A DNA stretch of 64,000 bases from Neobacillus piezotolerans (GTDB lineage Bacteria; Bacillota; Bacilli; Bacillales; Cytobacillaceae), in NCBI RefSeq assembly GCF_003362805.1, contig NZ_QNQT01000001.1, positions 124,001 to 188,000 of the forward strand, written 5' to 3'. Each line of letters opens with the position of its first letter. Within the stretch, counting starts at the first letter, position 1. Below the pieces are notes generated by a model. It was given only the letters and a program-made list of their open reading frames with translations, ran no database searches and was not told where the DNA came from. Positions 8,972 through 18,134 of this stretch are shown piece by piece. The translations under genes were made by a program, and so were the position numbers.

Positions 8972-10129
8972 TTGATTTATAAAATTGTCGGTATTTTAAT
9001 GTTGATACACATTAGCTATCGGGCGAATAGTTTACTTATTAGTCTGTATGCATTATCACTTGAAGCGAATGCATTTCAATTGGGAATGATTATATCAGCT
9101 GGCTCTTTATTTCCAATGCTATTTGCGGTATGGGTAGGCAGATTATCGGATAAGTATGGATATAAAATCCAACTGGTTTTTGGGGCGTTTTTAGGTGGGA
9201 TATCTCTTTTTATACCGTTTCTCTTTCAAGGCAATATAATCATTCTAATTATTACTCAGGTGCTTTTTGGTATCGCCTATATTTTTGTTTTAGTCACAAC
9301 GCAAAATTTGGTAGGGCACATTAGTACGAAGGAAAACCGGTTAAAAAACTTTTCTACAAATGGGTTAAGTATTTCACTGGCAGGATTCATAGGACCCATT
9401 ATCGCTGGAATTGGAATCGACTTAATAAGTTATAGACCTACCTTCATTGTTTTATCATTAATATGTTTTGTATGTGGAGTCTTGATCATTGGTAATAAGA
9501 TTCCTTTCCCGGAAGCAGAAATTCGACAAGCGGTAGTAAAGGAAAGTAATCGCTTTGAACTATTAACACACCCAGGATTACAAAAAATTTATTTAATTAG
9601 TGCCATCGTTCTGACAGGGATCGGGTTGTATGAATTTTATTTCCCAATCTATGCAGAATTCATAAAGTTTAGTGCTACCTCTATCGGACTCATTATTAGT
9701 GTGAATTCAATTGCATATTATATTGTTCGTTTATTCATGCCAATAATCTCGAGAAGATATAGCGAATCCGTTATTATTTCGAGTTGCTTTTTAATTGCTG
9801 GCTTATGTTTTGTTTTGATCCCTGTAACAAATAATTTCATTCTTTTAATGCTTATTTCTTTTTGCCTAGGATTGGGAATGGGTTGTGCGCAGCCGCTTAC
9901 AATTAATATGGTTTATAATAGTTCCCCGGCTGGTAGAACCGGTGAAGTGTTAGGAATCAGAATTTCAATAAATAAGGGAGTGCAGTTTGTTGTCCCCATA
10001 CTTTTTGGTTTAATCGGAACAAAAATGGGTTTTACACCTATTTTTGCATCGTTAGGCATTCTATTTTTACTGTTACTGTTCTATACAAGAAAAGTGGATA
10101 CTGCAGAGGAATATTCTAAGATAAGTTAG
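8972..10129 (+). CDS. MFS transporter, 12 TM
   Basis: 385 residues, about 12 membrane helices, with the MFS loop motif GRLSDKYGYK (about residues 55-64) after TM2 and a second half beginning near residue 200. TTG start at 8972, preceded by AGGATGGGGT; an internal ATG at 8999 is an alternative. It follows the Ldh gene by 35 bp and is probably the last gene of the operon. It may export a product or provide a second uptake route; no substrate can be assigned. Confidence 0.8.
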   Translation: MIYKIVGILMLIHISYRANSLLISLYALSLEANAFQLGMIISAGSLFPMLFAVWVGRLSDKYGYKIQLVFGAFLGGISLFIPFLFQGNIIILIITQVLFGIAYIFVLVTTQNLVGHISTKENRLKNFSTNGLSISLAGFIGPIIAGIGIDLISYRPTFIVLSLICFVCGVLIIGNKIPFPEAEIRQAVVKESNRFELLTHPGLQKIYLISAIVLTGIGLYEFYFPIYAEFIKFSATSIGLIISVNSIAYYIVRLFMPIISRRYSESVIISSCFLIAGLCFVLIPVTNNFILLMLISFCLGLGMGCAQPLTINMVYNSSPAGRTGEVLGIRISINKGVQFVVPILFGLIGTKMGFTPIFASLGILFLLLLFYTRKVDTAEEYSKIS

Positions 10130-10181
10130 CGTAATGGGGAAATAGGCTATTTTTTGCGTATGTTTAAGGTTTTTTATATAA

Positions 10182-10218
10182 AAAAGGAGAGTAATATTTA
10201 TATGATTTACTCTCTTTT
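10182..10218. terminator. Terminator between the MFS gene and the convergent glycosyltransferase
   Basis: AAAAGGAGAGTAA and TTTACTCTCTTTT form a stem around a short A/T loop, with A-runs on the left and T-runs on the right, so it can serve both strands. Confidence 0.75.
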
Positions 10219-10358
10219 CTATATTCGGCATCCCACTTATTTTAAATAAAAATAGCGTGAAAATGGCTCACATATTAACTTTTATAGTTGTCCTAATCCT
10301 CATAAAACTCCATATGCCCTTTATCCACGATTTGGTTGCACGTTTGTACTCATAATAG

Positions 10359-11498
10359 TTATGCATATTTTATTTTTTCTCCGGTTTCAGTTACCCCCTT
10401 ATACGACCAGACAAGTGACTCTAGTATATTGTCCCATTTTTGTGTAAGGGCAAAGCTTCTTCCTTCCCGTCCCATACTTTGAAGAAGGGAAGGGTTATGA
10501 ATCAATTTTATTAGTGCTTCTTTGAAACTTTCAGGATTGCCTGGCTCGCATAAAAATCCGGTTACCCCATTCTTGACGAGGTGTTTGACCCCTCCAGAAT
10601 TCGCGCACACAACAGGCGTCCCGATTGCCAGCGCCTCGAGGACGACATTTCCGAACGTTTCAGTCGCGGAAGGAAAAACAAAGACATCTGAAATGGAATA
10701 TACCTCAGCCAGCCTTTTCCCTTTTAAATAGCCGGTAAAAATCATATTATCAGGAGCTATTCCTTCTAATTCCTCCCTAATTGGACCGTCGCCGACAATG
10801 ATCCATTGGACCTGCTCCTTAATGTAATCCGGCAGGGTTGCTGCAACATTCATCAGGGTGTTGAGGTCCTTTTCTGGTGCTAGCCGCCCGGCATAAGTGA
10901 ATAGGTATTTATTTCCCGCGTTATACCGCATACGGGCTGACAGTTTATTATAGTCCGGGTGAAAGAGGCCGCAATCAACACCACGTCCCCACAGTTCCAG
11001 ATTTGTGAAACCGCGCTGCTGCAATTGATTCATTGTTTCTATTGAAGGGACATAGATTTTCTGGAAGGGCTTATTGAACCAGGCCATATACTTCCATACA
11101 TACTTTGATAGAAATTGAAGGTTGTAATACTTTAAATACTTGTCAAAGTCGGTATGATACGAACCAACCAAAGGGATATTCATTTTTTTTGCAAAATAAG
11201 AGCCGCATAGCCCAATATTGAATGGTGTGGCAACATGGATCAAGTCAGGTGAAAAACGTTCGAGTTCTGACTTTACTTGGCTAAGATTTGGAAATGCCAG
11301 CCGGCACTCAGGATATAGAAATACTGAAAGGCTGGTAAACTGATGAAGATTATCTGCAACATATTCAGATGGAGTTTTTGGCGCAAAAATCCTGCAGGCA
11401 ATATCATGTTCTTCCAAATAGTCGGCAAGACGCTTAAGAGTACGAGCAACCCCATTCACATCCGGATAATAGGTGTCCGTAAAAATGGCGATTTTCAT
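10359..11498 (-). CDS. GT4 family glycosyltransferase (MgtA/PimB-like)
   Basis: 379 residues with the GT-B fold. The N-terminal domain begins IAIFTDTYYPDVNGVARTL (about residues 3-21) with the glycine-rich acceptor loop. The C-terminal domain has FTYAGRLAPEKDLNTLM and the donor-binding EX7E motif in SATETFGNVVLEALAIG (about 278-294). GT4 enzymes of this type move a sugar from UDP- or GDP-sugars to diacylglycerol, phosphoinositides or exopolysaccharide acceptors. The ATG at 11498 is preceded by AGGAGGTC. It lies downstream of a UDP-glucose 6-dehydrogenase on the same strand, so UDP-glucuronic acid is a plausible donor. That is inference; the acceptor is unknown. Confidence 0.85.
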   Translation of the reverse strand: MKIAIFTDTYYPDVNGVARTLKRLADYLEEHDIACRIFAPKTPSEYVADNLHQFTSLSVFLYPECRLAFPNLSQVKSELERFSPDLIHVATPFNIGLCGSYFAKKMNIPLVGSYHTDFDKYLKYYNLQFLSKYVWKYMAWFNKPFQKIYVPSIETMNQLQQRGFTNLELWGRGVDCGLFHPDYNKLSARMRYNAGNKYLFTYAGRLAPEKDLNTLMNVAATLPDYIKEQVQWIIVGDGPIREELEGIAPDNMIFTGYLKGKRLAEVYSISDVFVFPSATETFGNVVLEALAIGTPVVCANSGGVKHLVKNGVTGFLCEPGNPESFKEALIKLIHNPSLLQSMGREGRSFALTQKWDNILESLVWSYKGVTETGEKIKYA

Positions 11499-11615
11499 AC
11501 TGACCTCCTGGAAAAAATTGAATTAGGATAATCAAAAATATAAGCCAAACATAAGGTCACAGCGGTGGAACAAAAGCAGACTGGGCATAAAATCTGCCTG
11601 TTCCTTGGGGCATTA

Positions 11616-12947
11616 TCAGGAGGAAGGAATGGTTGAATATTCCCTGATTAGGGCCGGCCTGCCAATTGAAATATACGTGATTGGCTCAACACTCATTTTG
11701 TCCAGCGGAAAGCAATTACGGCCATCAATAATGATTGGCTCCTTCATGTAAGCAGCAAATACAGATGGGTGGAGGTGCCTGATTTGGTCCCAGTCTGTTG
11801 CAATAATTGCCGTTTCAGCATCAGTTAATGCCTCGGTGATATCCAGGGTATAATCGATTGTATCTCCGAAATACCTTTTGGCATTCGGAATGGCAGCAGG
11901 GTCATAGGCAACCACTTTTGCTCCTTCATCCAGCAGCTCCTGGATAATCCTGATTGAAGCGGACTCCCTTATGTCATCTGTATCAGGTTTATAAGCAAGG
12001 CCAAGTAAGGCAACCTTTTTTCCTGCGAGTGATCCGGCTGCCATTTTTGCTTTTGTTACAGGAAGTGAATGTTGTTTGTTGTTTACTTCGATTACTGATT
12101 TAAGAAGGTTGAATGGATGCTCAACATTTCCAGCGAGTTTAAGCAGGGCTTTCGTGTCTTTAGGGAAGCAGGAACCGCCATATCCGATCCCGGCACGAAG
12201 GAAGTGTGCACCTATTCTGCCGTCCATACGGATTCCATTGGCTACTTCGTCTATATCCGCATTGACCTTTTCGCATAAAGCCGCTATTTCATTAATAAAA
12301 CTTATCTTCGTGGCAAGAAACGCGTTGGATGCGTATTTAATCATTTCGGCACTATTTCGGTCGGTTTTTACAATAGGCATAGATAAAGGAAGAAATAGTT
12401 CTTCAAGAACTTCCGCTGCTTCGCTGCTGGAGGCCCCTATGATTACCCGGTCACCATTAAAAAAGTCAAAAATGGCAGAGCCCTCACGAAGGAATTCTGG
12501 CAGTGAAACCACGTCTACATGAACCGGAGGGGGCTTCAATCGCAGAATGATTTCCTCGATTTTCGCATTCGTTCCGACTGGGACGGTACTCCGAGTACAA
12601 ATGATTACGTCCTTTTCGAGGTGTGTTGCAATACTATACGAAACTGAAAAGACAGAATCCAAATTTGCTGATCCATCCTTATTTTCTGGAGTGCCGACAG
12701 CGATGAAAATAAGGTCGGAATTGGAATACGCTTCCTGTGGGTTCATTGTAAATCTGAGTATGCCGGTTTTCCTGTTTTTCTTGAGAAGCCCTTCAAGACC
12801 AGGCTCATAAATGGGGGAAACCCCTTTTTGCAGAGTGTTAATTTTTGTTTCATCTGTATCGATGCAAACGACTTGGTGTCCCATTTCCGCAAGGCAAACT
12901 CCATTTACAAGTCCTACATACCCAGTTCCAGCAACCGTGATTTTCAT
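11616..12947 (-). CDS. ugd: UDP-glucose 6-dehydrogenase
   Basis: 443 residues, the usual length for bacterial Ugd/TuaD. Oxidises UDP-glucose to UDP-glucuronate with two NAD+. The N-terminal NAD domain has VAGTGYVGLVNGVCLAEMGH (residues 4-23), the middle domain carries the catalytic Cys in GIGYGGSCFPKDTKAL (about residues 256-271), and the C-terminal UDP-binding domain includes VALLGLAYKPDTDDIRES. The ATG at 12947 follows CGGGAGGGATTGA. It is the upstream gene of a two-gene minus-strand set with the GT4 enzyme (117-bp gap), suggesting production of a glucuronate-containing glycolipid or polysaccharide. Confidence 0.93.
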   Translation of the reverse strand: MKITVAGTGYVGLVNGVCLAEMGHQVVCIDTDETKINTLQKGVSPIYEPGLEGLLKKNRKTGILRFTMNPQEAYSNSDLIFIAVGTPENKDGSANLDSVFSVSYSIATHLEKDVIICTRSTVPVGTNAKIEEIILRLKPPPVHVDVVSLPEFLREGSAIFDFFNGDRVIIGASSSEAAEVLEELFLPLSMPIVKTDRNSAEMIKYASNAFLATKISFINEIAALCEKVNADIDEVANGIRMDGRIGAHFLRAGIGYGGSCFPKDTKALLKLAGNVEHPFNLLKSVIEVNNKQHSLPVTKAKMAAGSLAGKKVALLGLAYKPDTDDIRESASIRIIQELLDEGAKVVAYDPAAIPNAKRYFGDTIDYTLDITEALTDAETAIIATDWDQIRHLHPSVFAAYMKEPIIIDGRNCFPLDKMSVEPITYISIGRPALIREYSTIPSS

Positions 12948-13348
12948 TCAATCCCTCCCGAAAAGTATTCTTGCTTATTTCCTTTCTATTAGATATATAT
13001 CCATTCTTTCTTGAGACCTTGTAAAGGGAATGTAAAAATGCTGTAAGATTTTTCTAGGCAGGTTTAAAAGTTTCGGTTATTGAAAAAATCGTAACCTCTC
13101 TAAATAAATAATTATGATGGGAGCTGTAAGTTTCCAAGATATTGGAAAACCCCTGAAAAATGGTTGATTACTGCAATTCATATAGAAAGAACTAAATTAC
13201 CACTTTCGAACGAGTTTGCCTGCCAGTTCCTTTTTCTTAAGAAAAAAAGAGCCAATTGTTAAGTTTTAGTGTAATTTCCATTTAATAGTGCGGAAGTCCC
13301 GTTTATTAAGTATAATTTTCCTATGTTGCAAGGAAAAAGAATTGGGGG
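12948..13348. other. Divergent intergenic region with a copy of a dispersed repeat
   Basis: No gene seen. It separates ugd (minus) from the RND pump gene (plus). Positions about 13132-13177 resemble about 28-75 at the left edge of the window (both contain CCAAGATATT, then GGTTGATTACTGCAA), and 13184-13210 resembles 1998-2030 (GAAAGAACTAAATTA). The RND gene's RBS GGGGGATG is at its right end. Confidence 0.5.
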
Positions 13349-16300
13349 ATGCTTATGACATGGTTTACAAAATGGGCATTGCGGAATAGGGCTGCGGTTG
13401 TTTTTTCCATAATTGTCTCGATTATTTTCGGTATTTTCAGCTATACCACTATTCCGATGGAGCTTATGCCGTCAGCAGATCAGCCTTACATAACGGTTTC
13501 GGCGGTCGGCAACGGCTTGGACGCCGTCACAATGGATGAACAGGTAACGCAGCCTATTGAAAAAGCACTCACAGGCATTAAAGGGAAACGCAATGTAGTC
13601 GCTGAAACCGGAAATAACTTCACACAGATGATGATAACGTTCGATTCAAAAACAGATTTAAAAGAAGCGAAGCAACAGATTCAAGAAAACATCTCGATGG
13701 TCAACCTTCCAAACGGGGTCATGAAACCATATGTGGTGTTGCTGAATACATCCCAAATCCCGGTTGTCTATCTAGGGCTTACCTTTGATAAAGTGATCGA
13801 GAACAAAGAATTAAGCCTCGTAGAAAATGAGATTCTTCCTAAGTTCAAGAACATTAAGGGCGTAGGCAATGTCATGAGTTACGGAGGAAAAAACCAGCAG
13901 GTCATGATTAAGGTCGATCCAGCTAAACTTGCCGCTGCCCAAATCCCCCTCGAAAAGATGTACATGCTCCTCCAAGGGAAAAACGCTACCGTCGCCGTAG
14001 GGGAGCAAACCTTGGATAACCAGGCTACAAGCATCGTTGTAACAGGAAAAGTAGCGAAGCTGGAAGATGTGAAAAACATCCAATTGAACACGGCCACTAA
14101 ATTGAAAGATGTGGCTGAAGTAACATTGGAGAAGGACACCAAGAGCATTACCCATTTGAATGGAAAGAATTTCATTCAACTAATTGTGCAGAAAGATTCA
14201 ACGAGTAATGCGGTAACGATGGGCAAGCAGGTAGAGGAAGTAGCGAAGAAGATTAATGAGGACTATAAAGGAACGCTGGAAGCTACCGTATTCATTAATT
14301 TGGCAGATACGGTACTTAATTCGATCAATTCGATGACAAAAGAAGTACTTACAGGTGCGTTCTTTGCTGCCTTGATTATTTGGCTGTTCCTGAAAAGTTT
14401 CCGGATGACCCTGATTACGATTGTCAGCATCCCGCTTTCGCTGTGCATAACAATGATTTTGCTTTCCTTCTTCGGGGTAACGTTGAACATTCTTACATTA
14501 GGCGGAATCGCGGTATCTGTCGGACGGCTTGTCGATGACAGTATTGTCGTCGTCGAGAACATTTACCGTAGAAAAAGGGAGAAAGTTCTCACCCCTGCCT
14601 TCATTGTGGATGCAGTTAAAGAAGTCTCGGCTGCGATTACGTCATCCACGCTAACGACGGTCGCAGTGTTCCTGCCAATGCTGCTTGCTTCCGGCGGTTT
14701 AAGAGATTTAATCGGTCCGTTTGCCATTACGATTACTTGTTCACTGCTTGCATCCCTGTTGGTATCATTGACCGTTGTCCCGCTGCTCAGCCAGCGTATG
14801 ATGAAAAAAGTAAAAATAAAGGAGCACAAAAAAGGAGCGTTTTATCCGAAAGTACTGAACTGGTCACTGAATAATAAATGGCTTCCAATTGTGATTTCCG
14901 GTTGGGTGATTCTTGGCTCAATCTGGCTGTTTGCTTCGATGCCAAAAGGGTCGGTCGACCAAAAGGACAGCGCCTATCTTTCCATTTGGCTGCGTTATGA
15001 AAGTGGAACGCAATTCAAGGATATAGAAAACGGGATAAAAAGGATGGAAAACCTTCTTTCCGAACAGAAAGACGTTGTCAACTACATTGTCCAAGTCGGA
15101 AATAATGCCGAAGCAGCGCAGTTTGGCGAGCTTCAGGATCCAAACCAGGTCCAGTTCATGGCCTTCGTGAAAGAAGGAGCCGATTCTGTTAAAATCGTTC
15201 AGAAACTGCGGAAAGAAAAAGGCCAATTTCCCGGGGCGGAATTAACCGCCAATACATCCGGACTAATGGGTGAGAATAAAACAACCGTATCTGTGGATGT
15301 TATCGGCAACAATGAAAAGGATATTCAACAGGCAGCCGATGAAATAAAGAAAACGTTCAAAGGCATTGACGGCGTCCAAAAAGTAGAAACAAATGAAGAA
15401 AATCAAAAGCCGACTGTGACAGTAACAGTGAACCCAACCGTAGCAAATGCCCAGGAAATCTCCCAGTCGATCCGAGGGATGATCCAGCCGGCCGTGATTG
15501 GAAGTGTTGAAATCGACGGTCGCAGCACACTGGTGCAGCTTGGAGCACTTAATGAAATAAAAACTGCTGAGGATTTAAAGGATCTTCAATTGATGACGCC
15601 TGAAGGACCGGTTGCCTTGTCAAGTATTGCAACAATTAAGGAATCCGACGAACCGGGAACAATCTTTTCAAAAGACGGCCACCATTACCTTCAGGTCAAC
15701 GCAGTTGTCGATGCGAAGAAAATGGTCGATGTGGCCGGGGAAATTAATAAACAATTGGCAGTCTGGAAACAAGACAACAAATTCGGAGATGGAACGAGCG
15801 CTGAAATCACCGGCTCTGCCATGCAGTCATCCGATGATTTAATGGAGCTTGGAAAACTTGCACTATTCTCGATTGGAATAGTGTTCATGATCCTTCTCGT
15901 TACATTAAAATCATTCCGGGCAAGCATTGCAATACTATTATCATTGCCACTCGCGGCGATTGGATCCCTTTTAGGGTTAGTTGTATCAAAATCAAGCATT
16001 GATATTTCATCCGGAATCGGTATGTTGATGCTTGTCGGAATCGTAGTGACGAATGCGATCGTGCTTGTCGACCGGATCCGCCATAATGAAGAGACGATGA
16101 CCATCAGGGAAGCAATTATGGAAGCGGGAACTGTACGCTTGAGGCCAATCTTGATGACGGCGTTGGCGACCGTTTTTGCAATGGTTCCGCTTCTATTTGC
16201 GCACCAATCCGCAATGAGCTTTAATCTTGTGGGCAAGGGGCTTGCTGTCGTCGTTATTTTCGGTCTGCTTGTGTCTACATTCCTGACACTGATCGTAATC

Positions 16301-16390
16301 CCGACATTCTATGAACTGTTCCATTACCGAAAGGCTAGAAAACAAAGACAATCTTCAGGTCCTGTATCCGTTGAATTAAATGTGACGTAA
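13349..16390 (+). CDS. RND efflux permease, SwrC/YerP/AcrB-like
   Basis: 1013 residues. Twelve membrane helices arranged as TM1, large extracytoplasmic loop, TM2-6, TM7, second loop, TM8-12, with internal duplication. The proton-relay region VGRLVDDSIVVVENIYRR (about residues 393-410) carries the paired Asp residues of the HAE/AcrB superfamily; its counterpart in the second half is LVGIVVTNAIVLVDRIRHN. Closest in character to B. subtilis SwrC (YerP), which exports surfactin and other amphiphiles. RBS GGGGGATGCTT; a start at 13355 (MTW) is equally possible. No membrane-fusion partner gene is adjacent, as is usual for Gram-positive RND pumps. A strong terminator follows. Confidence 0.9.
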   Translation: MLMTWFTKWALRNRAAVVFSIIVSIIFGIFSYTTIPMELMPSADQPYITVSAVGNGLDAVTMDEQVTQPIEKALTGIKGKRNVVAETGNNFTQMMITFDSKTDLKEAKQQIQENISMVNLPNGVMKPYVVLLNTSQIPVVYLGLTFDKVIENKELSLVENEILPKFKNIKGVGNVMSYGGKNQQVMIKVDPAKLAAAQIPLEKMYMLLQGKNATVAVGEQTLDNQATSIVVTGKVAKLEDVKNIQLNTATKLKDVAEVTLEKDTKSITHLNGKNFIQLIVQKDSTSNAVTMGKQVEEVAKKINEDYKGTLEATVFINLADTVLNSINSMTKEVLTGAFFAALIIWLFLKSFRMTLITIVSIPLSLCITMILLSFFGVTLNILTLGGIAVSVGRLVDDSIVVVENIYRRKREKVLTPAFIVDAVKEVSAAITSSTLTTVAVFLPMLLASGGLRDLIGPFAITITCSLLASLLVSLTVVPLLSQRMMKKVKIKEHKKGAFYPKVLNWSLNNKWLPIVISGWVILGSIWLFASMPKGSVDQKDSAYLSIWLRYESGTQFKDIENGIKRMENLLSEQKDVVNYIVQVGNNAEAAQFGELQDPNQVQFMAFVKEGADSVKIVQKLRKEKGQFPGAELTANTSGLMGENKTTVSVDVIGNNEKDIQQAADEIKKTFKGIDGVQKVETNEENQKPTVTVTVNPTVANAQEISQSIRGMIQPAVIGSVEIDGRSTLVQLGALNEIKTAEDLKDLQLMTPEGPVALSSIATIKESDEPGTIFSKDGHHYLQVNAVVDAKKMVDVAGEINKQLAVWKQDNKFGDGTSAEITGSAMQSSDDLMELGKLALFSIGIVFMILLVTLKSFRASIAILLSLPLAAIGSLLGLVVSKSSIDISSGIGMLMLVGIVVTNAIVLVDRIRHNEETMTIREAIMEAGTVRLRPILMTALATVFAMVPLLFAHQSAMSFNLVGKGLAVVVIFGLLVSTFLTLIVIPTFYELFHYRKARKQRQSSGPVSVELNVT

Positions 16391-16420
16391 CACGACAGAG
16401 GAAAAATAAAATATGAATCA

Positions 16421-16463
16421 GCAAAAAGCCATTGATGCGACAAATGCATCGATGGCTTTTTGC
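16421..16463 (+). terminator. Terminator after the RND pump gene
   Basis: GCAAAAAGCCATTGATGC pairs with GCATCGATGGCTTTTTGC around a 7-nt loop, with one mismatch and a T-run in the right arm. Confidence 0.85.
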
Positions 16464-16664
16464 ATTCATTATTACGCTTGAGCAAAAAATAACGTCCCTT
16501 TTTTGATATAACAATAATTTGCACAAAAAATGAATTCTAAAACAAATAATGCTCGCCAAATAAGAACTCATATAAATCAGGCTGTTTTCTAATAATAACG
16601 TTATGGAAATGCTGGCGTGGAATCTTGGCGGGGCTGGCAAGTCATAGTTTATAGGAGGCTTACC

Positions 16665-18095
16665 ATGGAAACAAGCTATAAAGGCAATGATAAAATGCTT
16701 ACCGGAATTGTTTTCGGTGTTCTAACGTTTTGGCTTTTCGCGCAATCGATGGTGAATGTTGTCCCGGCGGTCCAAAAGGATCTTGGAATTTCACTTGGTA
16801 CGCTGAATGTGGCAATAAGTTTGACTGCCTTGTTCTCGGGAATGTTCATAGTAGCGGCCGGAGGAATCGCGGATAAGGTCGGGCGCAAAAAAATCACCTA
16901 TCTAGGGTTGATTTTAAGCGTCATCGGTTCCCTTTGCCTTGTCATCACGACGGGTTCCTTCCTGTTGATCATCGGCCGCGTCATTCAAGGTATTTCAGCC
17001 GCATGTATCATGCCTGCGACAATCGCATTGGTGAAAGCGTATTATGAAGGGGCCGAACGACAGCGGGCTTTAAGCTACTGGTCGATTGGTTCATGGGGCG
17101 GCTCGGGCGTATGTTCATTCGCGGGCGGGTTAATAGCCACTTACATGGGGTGGAGATGGATTTTTATCATTTCAATCATTATTGCACTGTTGGCGATGTG
17201 GTTAATGAAAAATGTACCGGAAAGCAAAGTGGAGGCATCCGGAAAATTCAGGTTCGATTACGGTGGCCTCGCTGTTTTCGCGATTACGATGCTCGCGCTC
17301 AACCTTGTCATCACACGCGGAGAAGACTTTGGCTGGACAAGCACCCGAACATTGGTATTGGCTGCCGTCACACTGATTGGCCTGATTGTTTTTGTGAAAA
17401 TGGAAAAAAACAAAGAGCATGCGCTCATTGATTTCGGCTTGTTCAAAAATAAGCCGTATGCCGGGGCGACCGTTTCCAACTTCTTATTAAATGCGATTGC
17501 AGGTACTCTTGTTGTCGCGAATACGTATGTCCAGGTTGCCAGAGGATTCACAGCCTTCCAATCCGGCATGTTATCGCTCGGTTACCTTGTTGTCGTTTTG
17601 GCAATGATTCGCGTCGGCGAGAAAATTTTGCAAAAAGTAGGCGCGAAATCGCCGATGGTTTGGGGATCGATCATCACAACAGTCGGAGTCGGTATGATGG
17701 GCCTTACCTTCCTGCAGGGCTTTGCGTATACGGTCATTGTCTTCATCGGTTTCGCTTTATTTGGCCTCGGCCTTGGAATTTATGCGACGCCTTCTACGGA
17801 TACAGCTGTTTCAAACGCGCCTGAAAATAAAGTCGGTGAAGCATCGGGGCTTTATAAAATGGCAAGTTCGCTTGGCGGATCGTTTGGCGTGGCCATTTCC
17901 GCGGCGATTTATGCTGGGATCGCATCGGTGTCCAGCATTGATGCCGCGGCGACAGGCGGAATCATCACGAACGTGATTTTCGGCGTCCTATCCTTGTTTG
18001 CCATCATTGCTATGGTTCCAGGCGATGCCGGGAAAGGGAAAGGGAAAGGGAAAGCGAAGAATCCGACGCTGACTAGAAAACCTGTAACAGAATAA
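16665..18095 (+). CDS. DHA2-type MFS transporter, 14 TM
   Basis: About 476 residues with roughly 14 membrane helices. MFS motif A variant GGIADKVGRKKITYLG (about residues 66-81) and the drug-antiporter region IGRVIQGISAACIMPATIAL (about 103-122). The ATG at 16665 is preceded by AGGAGGCTTACC; the frame open from 16617 has no RBS. The C-terminus is a lysine/glycine tail encoded by four GGGAAA hexamers. It is followed 39 bp later by an M20 amidohydrolase on the same strand, so it may export or import an N-acyl compound handled by that enzyme. That link is inferred. Confidence 0.85.
   Translation: METSYKGNDKMLTGIVFGVLTFWLFAQSMVNVVPAVQKDLGISLGTLNVAISLTALFSGMFIVAAGGIADKVGRKKITYLGLILSVIGSLCLVITTGSFLLIIGRVIQGISAACIMPATIALVKAYYEGAERQRALSYWSIGSWGGSGVCSFAGGLIATYMGWRWIFIISIIIALLAMWLMKNVPESKVEASGKFRFDYGGLAVFAITMLALNLVITRGEDFGWTSTRTLVLAAVTLIGLIVFVKMEKNKEHALIDFGLFKNKPYAGATVSNFLLNAIAGTLVVANTYVQVARGFTAFQSGMLSLGYLVVVLAMIRVGEKILQKVGAKSPMVWGSIITTVGVGMMGLTFLQGFAYTVIVFIGFALFGLGLGIYATPSTDTAVSNAPENKVGEASGLYKMASSLGGSFGVAISAAIYAGIASVSSIDAAATGGIITNVIFGVLSLFAIIAMVPGDAGKGKGKGKAKNPTLTRKPVTE
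18031..18056 (+). repeat. GGGAAA hexanucleotide repeat in the MFS C-terminus
   Basis: Four consecutive GGGAAA units, coding GKGKGKGK. Changes in unit number would keep the frame, so it alters tail length rather than switching the gene. Confidence 0.8.
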
Positions 18096-18134
18096 TGAGT
18101 TACCGGGGATTTTTAAGAAGGAAGGGAATCATGA

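Noticed and set aside
12076-12522. Plus-strand open frame of 148 codons inside ugd
   Set aside because: It lies opposite a fully supported UDP-glucose dehydrogenase and has no start signal or recognisable product.
15691-16236. Long antisense open frame (181 codons) across the RND pump gene
   Set aside because: It mirrors a coding gene with clear RND motifs, has no RBS and codes low-complexity Ile/Ser/Asn-rich sequence; typical shadow of a real gene.
18031-18056. GGGAAA repeat considered as a phase-variation switch
   Set aside because: Units of six bases keep the reading frame whatever their number, and the repeat is at the very C-terminus.
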